From the NCBI RefSeq assembly GCF_014323565.1, contig NZ_CP058669.1, positions 62,001 to 126,000 of the forward strand: a DNA stretch of 64,000 nucleotides. The letters run 5' to 3'. The translations under genes were made by a program, and so were the position numbers. The first letter of the stretch is position 1. Each line of letters opens with the position of its first letter. This DNA comes from Hyphobacterium sp. CCMP332 (GTDB lineage: Bacteria; Pseudomonadota; Alphaproteobacteria; Caulobacterales; Maricaulaceae). Positions 1 to 8,033 of the stretch are shown here, in pieces. The notes under the pieces were generated by a model. The model saw only the letters and a program-made list of their open reading frames with translations. It had not been told where the DNA came from and did no database searches.

Positions 1-1612
1 GCAGGGCATTTCCACCGCCGTCGGCATGGCGCTGGCCGAACGGATCCTGAATGCCCGATTCGGCGATGATCTGGTCGATCACCGCACCTGGGTGATCGCG
101 TCGGATGGCGACCTTCAAGAGGGTATCAGCCACGAGGCCATTTCGCTTGCCGGGCATCTCGGGCTCAATCGCCTCACAGTCCTGTGGGATGACAATTCCA
201 TCCAGATCGATGGCTCGACCGGGCTGGCCGAGACCTCCGATGTGCTCAAACGCTTTGAAGCGGCGGGCTGGGATAGGGACGCCGTTGATGGTCATGACAT
301 GGAAGCGGTCGATGCGGCGCTTGCCCGCGCTAAAACCTCGCGGAAGCCGGTCCTGATTTCCTGCAAGACGATTATCGGGTTTGGCGCACCCAACAAGGCG
401 GGGAAATCGTCCAGCCATGGCTCGCCCCTCGGCGCAGATGAACTGGCCGCGGCGAAGCAGGCGCTGGACTGGCCGCACACCGCCTTTGATATTCCAGAAG
501 ATATCCGGACGACCTGGAAAGCGGCCGCTGAAGGCGGGGCCATCGCGCACAAGGCCTGGAAAGACCGCTATGAGAACACCTCACGCCGCGAGGAATTCGA
601 TGCCGCTTTCAAGACCGGACTGCCGATCAAGGCCGCCCGCAAACTGGCAGATTGGCGCCGCGAACTGGCCGCAGAGAAACCTGACCTCGCCAGCCGCGCC
701 TCCTCGGGGCGGGTGCTGGAACAGATTGTGCCGGTGATGCCGGAACTGGTCGGCGGATCGGCAGACCTGACCGGGTCCAACCTGACCAAAACGCCCGATC
801 AGCAAGTCATCCAGGCCGGGGCTTATGGCGGTCAGTATATCTATTATGGCGTTCGCGAACACGGAATGGCGGCGTGCGCCAACGGTCTGTCGCTGCATGG
901 CGGCGTGCGGCCCTATATCGGCACCTTCCTGGTCTTCGCCGACTATTGCCGCCCCGCCATTCGTCTCGCCGGTCTGATGAACCAGCCCGTCACCTATGTC
1001 TTCACCCATGATTCCATCGGGCTTGGCGAAGACGGCCCGACCCACCAGCCGGTCGAGCATCTGGCCTCCTTGCGGGCCATGCCCAATGTCCGCGTCTTCC
1101 GCCCGGCCGACGCAATGGAGACCGCCGAAAGCTGGGAGCTGGCCCTGTCGCACCAGACCGGACCAACACTCTTGGCGCTGTCACGCCAGAAACTGTGCTT
1201 CGCACGGCAGGATGACGGGTCGGAAAATCTGTCGGCGCGCGGGGCCTATGTGCTGCGCGATGCGCCGGATGCAAAGGCCGTGATCATCGCCACGGGTTCG
1301 GAAATCGGCATTGCTCTGGAAGCCGCTGAAACCCTTGCCAACAAGAGCGTTCCGGTTCGTGTCGTGTCGGCCCCCTGCATCGAGATTTTCCTCGAGCAGG
1401 ACCACGCCTATCAGGACAGTGTGCTGCCGAAGGGCCTGCCGCGGATCGCGGTCGAGGCCGGGCTCCGCTATGGCTGGGATGCCATCATCGGCCGCGAGGG
1501 CGGCTTTGTCGGTATGACCGGCTTTGGCGCATCCGCACCTGCCGAAGCGCTCTACGAGCACTTCGGCATCACTGTGGATCGCATTGTTGAAGAAGTGGAG
1601 GCGCGGGTCTAG
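1..1612 (+). CDS. tkt: Transketolase, 3' part (5' end outside window)
   Basis: The frame is open from base 2 at the left edge and begins GISTAVGMA, a hallmark of the transketolase TPP-binding domain, so the N-terminus lies upstream. Visible motifs include the TPP/metal region with GDLQEG, the pyrimidine-domain stretch GLGEDGPTHQPVEHL, and the C-terminal transketolase domain with ATGSE. The enzyme moves two-carbon ketol units in the non-oxidative pentose phosphate pathway in the cytoplasm, using thiamine pyrophosphate and a divalent metal. The stop codon overlaps the end of the convergent cupin gene by a few bases. Confidence 0.96.
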   Translation, partial: QGISTAVGMALAERILNARFGDDLVDHRTWVIASDGDLQEGISHEAISLAGHLGLNRLTVLWDDNSIQIDGSTGLAETSDVLKRFEAAGWDRDAVDGHDMEAVDAALARAKTSRKPVLISCKTIIGFGAPNKAGKSSSHGSPLGADELAAAKQALDWPHTAFDIPEDIRTTWKAAAEGGAIAHKAWKDRYENTSRREEFDAAFKTGLPIKAARKLADWRRELAAEKPDLASRASSGRVLEQIVPVMPELVGGSADLTGSNLTKTPDQQVIQAGAYGGQYIYYGVREHGMAACANGLSLHGGVRPYIGTFLVFADYCRPAIRLAGLMNQPVTYVFTHDSIGLGEDGPTHQPVEHLASLRAMPNVRVFRPADAMETAESWELALSHQTGPTLLALSRQKLCFARQDDGSENLSARGAYVLRDAPDAKAVIIATGSEIGIALEAAETLANKSVPVRVVSAPCIEIFLEQDHAYQDSVLPKGLPRIAVEAGLRYGWDAIIGREGGFVGMTGFGASAPAEALYEHFGITVDRIVEEVEARV

Positions 1613-2796
1613 CCGACGCGTTCCACCACGCCATAGCCGAAAAGCTGGTTCAGTGCTTTTTGCGCTTCTTCCTCACCGGCCGCCTCGAAGGTCGATAGAT
1701 CAATCTCTTCACCGTCGAGCACCTTGTCGAGCCCGGCTTCAACCGCGCTCGGGAAGATCAGCTCACCGCCGGCCGTGATCAGGACCAGACGATTCTCGTC
1801 CTCGGCCAGTCGCCAGGGAATATTCGGCCGCAGGCGGAATTTCGCGCCCGGTATTGTGGATCCCCCGCGTCCGGTGATCGCCCCTTCGGAATAGGGCGGC
1901 CGCGAGCGTATGAAGTTGTCGACGAAGAGATCGAACGCGCCTTCCATATCGGCTTCTTCGCCGATTTTCTTGACCAGCGTATCGAAATGCGCCTGTGCAA
2001 TGGAGCGGTCGAAATCGGCCCGCGCATAACCGGGTGGCAGGGACTGGCGGAATTCCGGATGGCGCAGCGCCACTTCCGAGACCGCTTCCAGCATCAGGTC
2101 GGCCCAGGTTTTCACGATCATGCCAACCGTGATGTGCAGGCTGTCCGACGCGCCCTGCGCCTGTGCGTCATGCATCAGGCCGCGAGGGACATAGGCACAA
2201 TCGCCCGCCTTCAGAACGAATTCCTCGACGAGATCGCCGGGCTGCACGTGATCGGGGTTGAAGCCTTCGCCGCGATAGGGTTTGTCGACGCTCTGGTCAT
2301 ACAGACGCCACAGCTTCTCGCCTTCGACCTGCAGCACGAAGACATCATGATCATCATAATGTGTGCGGAAGCCCTGATTGTTGGGCGGCGTCAGATAGAT
2401 ATTCGTCTGCACATGGCTGGAGAAAATCGCTTCCATCGCGCGGCAGAAACTCTTCAGGCCCAGATCGGCCTGATGCAATTGCGGCAGGATCAGCGTGGCA
2501 CCTTCCTGATAGAGATTGGCCACTGAACCGCGATCGGCAAACCCGTTGGACAATACGAATTGTTCCCGGGAGATTTGCGGTTCGGCCCGCGCCATATCCA
2601 GGTCGTCACCGTGAAAATCGCGGCTGGCGAGCAGGGTGTCGATCTTGGCGACGGACAACAAATCCTTGTACCGGTCCGGTTCATCACGAGAGACGATCAA
2701 CGCCTTCTTCTCGAAATAGGTTTTGAAGAAGTCGTCAGTCCCGTTCGGACCAATGCAGTAATCCAGAACGTCGCGTCCCCAAGGATGGTCAGCCAT
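1609..2796 (-). CDS. JmjC-type cupin (Cupin_4) 2-oxoglutarate oxygenase, RoxA/YcfD-like
   Basis: This 395 aa protein starts at the ATG preceded by GGGGAAA. The JmjC/cupin core carries the iron-binding HxD in THYDDHDVF (about residues 162-170) and the distal histidine in VPRGLMHDA. The family hydroxylates protein side chains; the E. coli relative acts on an arginine of ribosomal protein L16. Length and order (cupin first, helical C-terminal part) fit RoxA-type enzymes. It lies on the same strand as, and downstream of, three repeat-protein genes, with a 268 bp gap that may hold its own promoter. The substrate is inferred at best: ribosomal protein is the default, the neighbouring repeat proteins are an alternative. 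Confidence 0.85.
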   Translation of the reverse strand: MADHPWGRDVLDYCIGPNGTDDFFKTYFEKKALIVSRDEPDRYKDLLSVAKIDTLLASRDFHGDDLDMARAEPQISREQFVLSNGFADRGSVANLYQEGATLILPQLHQADLGLKSFCRAMEAIFSSHVQTNIYLTPPNNQGFRTHYDDHDVFVLQVEGEKLWRLYDQSVDKPYRGEGFNPDHVQPGDLVEEFVLKAGDCAYVPRGLMHDAQAQGASDSLHITVGMIVKTWADLMLEAVSEVALRHPEFRQSLPPGYARADFDRSIAQAHFDTLVKKIGEEADMEGAFDLFVDNFIRSRPPYSEGAITGRGGSTIPGAKFRLRPNIPWRLAEDENRLVLITAGGELIFPSAVEAGLDKVLDGEEIDLSTFEAAGEEEAQKALNQLFGYGVVERVG

Positions 2797-3064
2797 ATTT
2801 TCCCCGCGCAAATTGTCGTGTCGCTGTGCGGATGCGCGGCGACTTTCTTTGAATGAAATCAGGAATTCCGGAACTGTCCAGCACTGTTTGCGGCAATTAT
2901 CATCGCGGGCCGGGTGAGGCGTCGATTGGCCGCATTCATTCCCGGCTCCGGTTAAAAAAAGACGGCAAACGGATCAGGCCGGGGCCTGGTCACGGGTCGT
3001 CCGGCGCGGCGGGTCAATCCGGGGATCAACCAACGCGCCGGCCCATCAGTCAAGCCTGCCAGAC

Positions 3065-3550
3065 CTAGCAGCGGCGCCCGCTTCCAACCGGATCACCATA
3101 TGTGCCGACATCGCTATCCGAGCAGTTGCGGCGCCGGTTGCCACGACCGTTTCCAGCCGGATCGGCATAAGTACCGGTATCACTATCGGTAATGCCGCTA
3201 CCACCACGTCTACGCCCGCCCCGGCCATTGCCGACGGGGTCTGCATAAGTGCCGGTGTCGTTGTCGGTGATTCCGGTATTGCGTCCGCCACCGCGGCGTC
3301 CGCCCCGGCCATTGCCCACCGGATCCGCATAGGCTCCGGTGTCGCTGTCGGTGATGCCGGTATTGCGCCCGTAGCGCCCGCGGCCGTAACCGGCCGGATC
3401 GGCATAGGCGCCGACATCAGCATCGGTAATTCCGGTATAGGACCCGCTTGTTGCGCACCCCGTCACCAGACCTGCGGCACCGGTGGCTACGCCGACCCCG
3501 GCAACCCGGGTCAGAAAGGAACGGCGGCTCAGCTTCGTTTTCTTGGCCAT
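3065..3550 (-). CDS. Tat-exported lipoprotein with five TDSDxGxYADPxGxGRG repeats
   Basis: This 161 aa protein begins with a twin-arginine signal (LSRRSFLTR, residues 7-15), a hydrophobic stretch and a lipobox-like GLVTGC, so it is probably a Tat-routed lipoprotein. The mature part is five tandem copies of a unit of about 22-25 residues with core GITDSDTGAYADPVGNGRG separated by Arg/Gly linkers. The last copy is degenerate and bracketed by cysteines (NCSDSDVGTYGDP then GRRC at the very C-terminus). AGGAGGCC precedes the ATG. It lies 39 bp behind a paralogue and is probably co-transcribed with it. I do not recognise a named family; the acidic units could bind cations, which is inference only. 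Confidence 0.85.
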   Translation of the reverse strand: MAKKTKLSRRSFLTRVAGVGVATGAAGLVTGCATSGSYTGITDADVGAYADPAGYGRGRYGRNTGITDSDTGAYADPVGNGRGGRRGGGRNTGITDNDTGTYADPVGNGRGGRRRGGSGITDSDTGTYADPAGNGRGNRRRNCSDSDVGTYGDPVGSGRRC

Positions 3551-3589
3551 TCAGGCCTCCTGTATTGCGTATATGACGGGAGATCGGGC

Positions 3590-4162
3590 CTAGCAGCGAT
3601 CCCCGCGGCCAATCGGGTCGCCATAGGTTCCAGTGTCGGAATCGGTGCAGCGGCGGCGTCCACGGCCATTGCCAACCGGATCCGCATACGCGCCGGTATC
3701 ACTATCGGTCAGCCCGGTGCGGCGGCTACCCCGGCCATTGCCGGCAGGATCGGCATACGTGCCACTATCACTGTCGGTGACGCCCGTGCGGCGGCTGCCG
3801 CGGCCATTGCCAGCGGGATCGGCATAGGTGCCGCTGTCACTATCGGTGATGCCGGTGCGGCGGCTGCCGCGGCCATTTCCGGCGGGGTCGGCATAGGTAC
3901 CGCTATCGCTATCGGTGACGCCGGTGCGGCTGCTGCGGCCATAACCGGCACGGTCGGCATAGCGGCCGCTATCACTGTCTGTGACGCCTGTCCGGCCATA
4001 GCCGGCGCGGTCTGCATTCCGGCCCGAATCCGAGTCGGTACGCCCGGTCCGGTTCTGGGCGAGCGCTCCGCCGGTAATTGTGGCCGCTGCGCCGGCAGCC
4101 ATCGTGGCACCGGCCACTTTTGTCAAAAACGAACGGCGGCTGAGTTTGCCTTTTTGGGCCAT
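3590..4162 (-). CDS. Tat-exported repeat protein with seven TDSDSGxYADPAGxGRG repeats
   Basis: This 190 aa protein has a twin-arginine signal (LSRRSFLTK), a hydrophobic core and a signal peptidase I type ALAQ site near residue 36. Seven tandem units follow; the two first read DRAGYGR and the middle four are nearly identical (TGVTDSDSGTYADPAGNGRG), which suggests recent expansion by slippage or unequal crossing over. The final unit has cysteines at both ends (RRCTDSD and GDRC), as in the downstream paralogue. GGGGAGG precedes the ATG. The upstream intergenic region contains a Fur-like palindrome. No catalytic motif is seen; the protein is probably disordered or a repeat scaffold. Confidence 0.87.
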   Translation of the reverse strand: MAQKGKLSRRSFLTKVAGATMAAGAAATITGGALAQNRTGRTDSDSGRNADRAGYGRTGVTDSDSGRYADRAGYGRSSRTGVTDSDSGTYADPAGNGRGSRRTGITDSDSGTYADPAGNGRGSRRTGVTDSDSGTYADPAGNGRGSRRTGLTDSDTGAYADPVGNGRGRRRCTDSDTGTYGDPIGRGDRC

Positions 4163-4306
4163 GATACGGCCTCCCCTGATGTCTGTTATCCGGCAATAGC
4201 CGGGACCCTCGCACTTGAAGCGTAGCCTTGCGTCAGGCCCAGCGTCAAACAGGAACAGGGTGCATTTTCAAATAAATCGACGAAAAAGCAGGATTAGTTG
4301 AAAGAA

Positions 4307-4321
4307 TGAGAAGCATTCTCA
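4307..4321. promoter_or_regulatory. Fur-box-like palindrome upstream of the two-gene repeat unit
   Basis: TGAGAAGCATTCTCA is a perfect 6-bp inverted repeat and matches 11 of 14 defined positions of the 7-1-7 Fur box TGATAATNATTATCA. It lies 145 bp upstream of the start at 4162, in AT-rich DNA that is unusual for this window. Fur repression under iron sufficiency is an inference from the match and from the perfect box at 4977. Confidence 0.55.
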
Positions 4322-4383
4322 CAAAATTGATGTGAATCAATATCAGTTGCGGCAAGTTCGAATGTGAAAATCCATTTGGACAC

Positions 4384-4416
4384 AAAAAAACCGGCAGCCC
4401 GAAAGCCACCGGTTTT
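4384..4416 (-). terminator. Rho-independent terminator after the first repeat gene
   Basis: The arms AAAACCGG (4387-4394) and CCGGTTTT (4409-4416) form a hairpin, with further pairing of GGC and GCC inside. Read on the minus strand it is followed by a run of seven T, about 23 bases after the stop of the gene ending at 4439. It separates that gene from the two downstream repeat genes. Confidence 0.8.
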
Positions 4417-4438
4417 CCTGTAAGTCTGGCGAAGAGGG

Positions 4439-4792
4439 CTAGCCGCCGCGACCACGACCCGCCGGGTCGGAACAACCCGATGTGTCGCTGTCGGTGTAGC
4501 CGGAATTGCCGCGGCCATGGCCAGCATTGTCAGCGCAACCGCCGGTATCGCTATCGGTGTAGCCGGTGTAACCGGTACCGCGTCCAGCCTGATCGGCGTA
4601 AGCGCCGCCGTCATTGTCGGTGATGCCGGTACGGCCATTGCCGGCCGGGTCGGAATTGCCACCGCTGTCGGCGTCTGTACGGCCGCGGATCATTGATGCG
4701 CCTGCAACGGCACCGACGGCACCGGTGATGGCGACACCACCAACGACGCGCGTCATGAAGGAACGACGGCTGAGTTTACCTTTTTTGGCCAT
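4439..4792 (-). CDS. Tat-exported repeat protein with four TDSDxGxxxDPAGxGRG repeats
   Basis: This 117 aa protein has a twin-arginine signal (LSRRSFMTR), a hydrophobic segment to about residue 32 with no obvious cleavage site, and four units that are more divergent than in the two downstream paralogues. Cysteines occur inside the last two units (TGGCADNAGHG and TSGCSDPAGRG) rather than at the ends. GGGAGGCC precedes the ATG. The long upstream region to ruvC holds a perfect Fur box and two weaker ones, and a terminator follows the gene, so it is probably a separate, iron-responsive transcript. Function unknown. Confidence 0.83.
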   Translation of the reverse strand: MAKKGKLSRRSFMTRVVGGVAITGAVGAVAGASMIRGRTDADSGGNSDPAGNGRTGITDNDGGAYADQAGRGTGYTGYTDSDTGGCADNAGHGRGNSGYTDSDTSGCSDPAGRGRGG

Positions 4793-4915
4793 GTGAGTGG
4801 GCCTCCCTTAGAACTGACTGAATAAGCTGCGCATCCCCCGCGAAGCTGATTTCGGATACAAGGTATGCGGCTAAATGTCCGATAGTCAAACAGAATCTCG
4901 CCTATACTTGGTTCA

Positions 4916-4930
4916 TGATAGTCATTCGCA
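4916..4930. promoter_or_regulatory. Weak Fur-box-like site
   Basis: TGATAGTCATTCGCA matches 11 of 14 defined positions of the 7-1-7 Fur box, 124 bp upstream of the repeat gene starting at 4792. Its proximity to the perfect box at 4977 raises its credibility; alone it would be weak. Confidence 0.4.
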
Positions 4931-4976
4931 GGTAAAATCCCCTCCAGGTTGAAAAACGCTACCATATTCGTGAATT

Positions 4977-4991
4977 TGATAATCATTATCA
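4977..4991. promoter_or_regulatory. Perfect Fur box
   Basis: TGATAATCATTATCA matches all defined positions of the 7-1-7 Fur consensus and 16 of 19 of the 19-bp form. It lies between the divergent repeat-protein gene (start 4792) and ruvC (start 5089). The repeat gene is the likelier target because a second Fur-like site precedes its paralogue. Regulation by Fur, or a related Fur-family regulator such as Mur, is inferred from sequence. Confidence 0.8.
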
Positions 4992-5009
4992 GAATCTGCA
5001 TTTGCTAAA

Positions 5010-5024
5010 TGAGAGTGATTTGCA
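5010..5024. promoter_or_regulatory. Weak Fur-box-like site next to the perfect box
   Basis: TGAGAGTGATTTGCA matches 10 of 14 defined Fur-box positions and lies 18 bp after the perfect box. It may extend a Fur array but is near the level expected by chance in AT-rich DNA. Confidence 0.25.
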
Positions 5025-5088
5025 AGTAATGCCGGTTTGCAGGCCGGGGACTGTGCGATCCGCGCCGTTCGGGGCTAGTCTGCCGCCC

Positions 5089-5589
5089 ATGAGTTCAGCG
5101 ATTCGCATCCTCGGCATTGATCCCGGCCTCCGGCATACCGGCTGGGGCATTATCTCCGTTGATGGCTCCCGTTTGAGCCTCGTCGCGGAAGGCCGGATTT
5201 CGGCCAGAACCGATTTGCCGCTCTCCGACCGCCTGATGACCATTCACGCCGCGCTCGAAGTGATCATTGCCGAACACAGACCGGATGAGGCCGCTGCCGA
5301 GGAAACCTTCATGGCGACCAATGCTGCCAGCGCGCTGAAACTCGGTCATGCCCGGGCGGCTGCCTTGCTCGCCCCGGCGCGCGCCGGTCTTCCGGTGGCG
5401 GAATATGCGGCCCGCCTGGTCAAGAAGGCCGTGGTCGGCACGGGCGGCGCCGACAAGGCGCAGGTCGCGGCGATGGTCGGGATATTGCTGCCGGGCTGCA
5501 AGGCAAAGGATGATGCCGCGGATGCGCTTGCCGTGGCGATCTGTCATGCTCACCATCGCACGACGCGGAATCTGGGGAGTGCCGCATGA
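5089..5589 (+). CDS. ruvC: Holliday junction resolvase RuvC
   Basis: The 166 aa protein starts at the ATG giving MSSAIRILGIDPGLRHTGWG; an upstream in-frame ATG at 5002 would add an unconserved leader and is rejected. RNase H-like catalytic acidic residues are visible in GIDPG (Asp near residue 10), AAEETF (Glu) and DDAADALAVAICH (C-terminal Asp pair). RuvC cuts Holliday junctions symmetrically, working with RuvAB. The stop overlaps the ruvA start by ATGA. Confidence 0.97.
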   Translation: MSSAIRILGIDPGLRHTGWGIISVDGSRLSLVAEGRISARTDLPLSDRLMTIHAALEVIIAEHRPDEAAAEETFMATNAASALKLGHARAAALLAPARAGLPVAEYAARLVKKAVVGTGGADKAQVAAMVGILLPGCKAKDDAADALAVAICHAHHRTTRNLGSAA

Positions 5590-6224
5590 TCGGAAAACTG
5601 CGCGGTATTGTCGATGCCATTGGCGAGAGTGAGGCCGTAATCGATGTGAACGGCGTCGGCTATCTCGTCGGCATGGGCGGACAGGCGCTCGCACGGCTGA
5701 CCCAGGGCACAGACGTCGAGGTCCATATCGAGACCTATGTCCGCGAGGATGCCTTCAAGCTGTGGGGCTTTCTGTCGGAACGCGAGCGGGCCTGGTTTGC
5801 GCGGCTTCAATTGATTCAAGGCGTGGGCGCGAAAGCGGCTCTGGCCATACTTGATGCGCTCGGCGTGGACGAGCTGGAAAGCGCCGCCGCGCTCGGCGAT
5901 GCGGCCGCCTTCGGCAAGGCCAAGGGCGTCGGCCCGAAACTCGCCGCCCGGCTGGCGCTGGAAATGAAGGACAAGCCGCCACCCACGGGCCGGGCCTTTG
6001 CCTCGGGCTTCAGCGTTGCGGCCCATGCGGGGCTCGCCTCGACCCAGCCCTCGGAAGCGCCCGCCGGCAATAATGCCGCGCGCGAAGAAGCCGTCTCGGC
6101 GCTCACCAATCTCGGCTATGCCGAGACCGATGCGCGCCGTGCCGCTGCTGCCGCAAGCCGTGCCAGCCCTGATGCCGATATTGCAACCCTGATCCGGCTG
6201 GCGCTGAAGGATTTGTCGAAATGA
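5586..6224 (+). CDS. ruvA: Holliday junction branch migration protein RuvA
   Basis: This 212 aa protein has the OB-fold domain I (MIGKLRGIVDAIGESEAVIDVNG), helix-hairpin-helix DNA-contact motifs in the middle (IQGVGAKAALAILDALG and AKGVGPKLAARLALE) and the C-terminal UBA-like domain III after an Ala/Pro-rich linker, which contacts RuvB. It forms the tetrameric clamp on four-way junctions. It overlaps both ruvC and the next gene by four bases. Confidence 0.97.
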   Translation: MIGKLRGIVDAIGESEAVIDVNGVGYLVGMGGQALARLTQGTDVEVHIETYVREDAFKLWGFLSERERAWFARLQLIQGVGAKAALAILDALGVDELESAAALGDAAAFGKAKGVGPKLAARLALEMKDKPPPTGRAFASGFSVAAHAGLASTQPSEAPAGNNAAREEAVSALTNLGYAETDARRAAAAASRASPDADIATLIRLALKDLSK

Positions 6225-7003
6225 GACTCCTGTTCAGCGCGGCCCTGCTCGCTGCCACTCCCGCCATCGCCTCGGCCGATGTGACCATCCGCTTCATCGC
6301 CAATGAAGGCGTCCACATCACCAATGGTGAATCCGGCGTGCTGATCGACGCTCTCACCTGGAATTCCTACGATGGCACCTATGCCTTGCCATCCAACGAA
6401 GCCCGCGCCGCCATGATTGCGGGCGAAGCACCCTATGACGATGTCATGGCGCTGCTGTTTACGCATATTCATGGCGATCACTCAGACGCCGCTGCGGCCG
6501 TTGAGTTTCTGAACGCACAGGCCAGTGCGACTATGGCGGCATCTCCCCAGATCACCGATGCGATGCGAAACAATGAAGTCGCGCTGGCTGACGGTGCGGA
6601 CCAGAGGATTATTCCCGTTCCGCTGTCTGCCTCGGATCCCGGCCCCTGGGCGCATCCCCGGTTTGATTTCATCGAGGGTGCCTGGCTTTTCCACCGCGAG
6701 GGCGTCGACAATGTCACCTGGCATGTCGAGCTGGATGGCGTCTCCATCCTGCATCTCGGCGATACCCAGCCGCAAATGGCCGACTTCTCGGTCTGGAACG
6801 ACACAGAGTTTGACGTCATCCTCTATCCCTACTGGTTTGCGCAGATGGCAGAGGGTATCGCGTTCCTCGACTCGCGCCCCGAGGCGCGCGCCATCGCCTT
6901 CCACCTGCCCGCTGCCGCCACACCGCTGACCATCCGTGCCGGGCTGGGCGAACGGGAATATCTGTTCGGCGAGGGCAGCGAAGTGGTGATTGAAACCGAA
7001 TGA
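6221..7003 (+). CDS. Metallo-beta-lactamase-fold hydrolase, exported
   Basis: This 260 aa protein has a signal peptide ([17 protein letters not shown]) and an MBL-fold metal-binding motif THIHGDHSD at about residues 81-89, with a further metal-site histidine in LHLGDTQ near residue 180 and HLPAAA near 225. The family hydrolyses diverse substrates; none can be assigned. It sits between ruvA and ruvB with four-base overlaps on both sides, so it is translationally tied to the repair genes although it appears periplasmic. Confidence 0.85.
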   Translation: MRLLFSAALLAATPAIASADVTIRFIANEGVHITNGESGVLIDALTWNSYDGTYALPSNEARAAMIAGEAPYDDVMALLFTHIHGDHSDAAAAVEFLNAQASATMAASPQITDAMRNNEVALADGADQRIIPVPLSASDPGPWAHPRFDFIEGAWLFHREGVDNVTWHVELDGVSILHLGDTQPQMADFSVWNDTEFDVILYPYWFAQMAEGIAFLDSRPEARAIAFHLPAAATPLTIRAGLGEREYLFGEGSEVVIETE

Positions 7004-8031
7004 CCGACGCGCGCGACATATCCCCTGAAATCCAGCCCGAGGATGGCCGCGACAAGGCGTTGCGGCCGCTATCTTTTGCTGAATTCGTGGGCCAGCCGGC
7101 GGCAATTTCCAATCTGAAAGTCTTTGTCGCGGCGGCGCGCCGCCGCGACGAAGCGCTGGACCATGTTCTGCTCTCCGGCCCGCCGGGTCTGGGCAAGACC
7201 ACTTTGGCGCAGATCGTGGCCAAGGAGCTTGGCGTCAATTTCCGCGCCACATCCGGCCCGGTGATTGCCAAGGCCGGCGATCTCGCCGCCATCCTCACCA
7301 ATCTGGAACCGCGCGACGTGCTCTTTATTGACGAGATTCACCGGCTGGCCCCGGTGGTCGAGGAAATTCTCTATCCCGCCATGGAGGATTACTGCCTCGA
7401 CCTCGTGATCGGCGAGGGGCCGTCGGCGCGCACAGTCCGCATTGATTTACCGCCCTTCACACTGGTTGGGGCCACCACCCGCGCGGGCCTTCTGGCCACA
7501 CCGCTGCGTGATCGTTTCGGCGTGCCGGTGCGTCTGGAATTCTATGACACGGCGGAGCTGGCCGGCATTGTCGGCCGCGCCTCAAGAAAGCTCGGCCTGT
7601 CAATGACCGAAGACGGTGCCACCGAGATCGCGCGCCGCGCCCGCGGCACGCCGCGTGTCGCCGGGCGGCTCTTGCGCCGGGTCCGGGATTTTATCGAGGC
7701 TGACGGCCTTGCCACAATCGATGCTGCCGCAGCGGACAAGGCGCTGAAACGGCTGGAGGTTGACGAGATCGGCCTCGACAGTCTCGACCGCCGCTATCTC
7801 AATGCGCTGACCGGGCATTTCGGCGGCGGGCCGGTGGGGCTGGATACGCTGGCGGCAGCCTTGGCCGAAGCCAAGGACGCGCTGGAAGACGTGGTCGAAC
7901 CCTTCCTTATCCAGCAGGGCTTTATCCAGCGCACACCGCGCGGACGCGTGGCGGCCGCCCGCGCCTGGTCGCATCTCGGGCTGAATATGCCGCAATCCTT
8001 GCAGAATACGCTGTTCGACGAGGGCAAATAG
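7000..8031 (+). CDS. ruvB: Holliday junction branch migration ATPase RuvB
   Basis: This 343 aa AAA+ protein carries Walker A GPPGLGKT (about residues 62-69), Walker B FIDEIHRL, sensor 1 VGATTRAG, and the C-terminal winged-helix domain ending [16 protein letters not shown]. It is the hexameric motor that drives branch migration with RuvA. It is the last gene of the ruvC-ruvA-MBL-ruvB run; the stop lies next to the end of the convergent kinase gene. Confidence 0.98.
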   Translation: MTDARDISPEIQPEDGRDKALRPLSFAEFVGQPAAISNLKVFVAAARRRDEALDHVLLSGPPGLGKTTLAQIVAKELGVNFRATSGPVIAKAGDLAAILTNLEPRDVLFIDEIHRLAPVVEEILYPAMEDYCLDLVIGEGPSARTVRIDLPPFTLVGATTRAGLLATPLRDRFGVPVRLEFYDTAELAGIVGRASRKLGLSMTEDGATEIARRARGTPRVAGRLLRRVRDFIEADGLATIDAAAADKALKRLEVDEIGLDSLDRRYLNALTGHFGGGPVGLDTLAAALAEAKDALEDVVEPFLIQQGFIQRTPRGRVAAARAWSHLGLNMPQSLQNTLFDEGK

Positions 8032-8033
8032 CC

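Noticed and set aside
2880-2910. Possible Fur half site upstream of the cupin gene
   Set aside because: Only one heptamer half (TGATAAT on the minus strand) is present without a matching second half.
3065-4162. CRISPR-like array, because of regularly spaced short repeats
   Set aside because: The repeats lie in frame inside coding sequences and encode a protein motif; spacing and sequence do not fit CRISPR.
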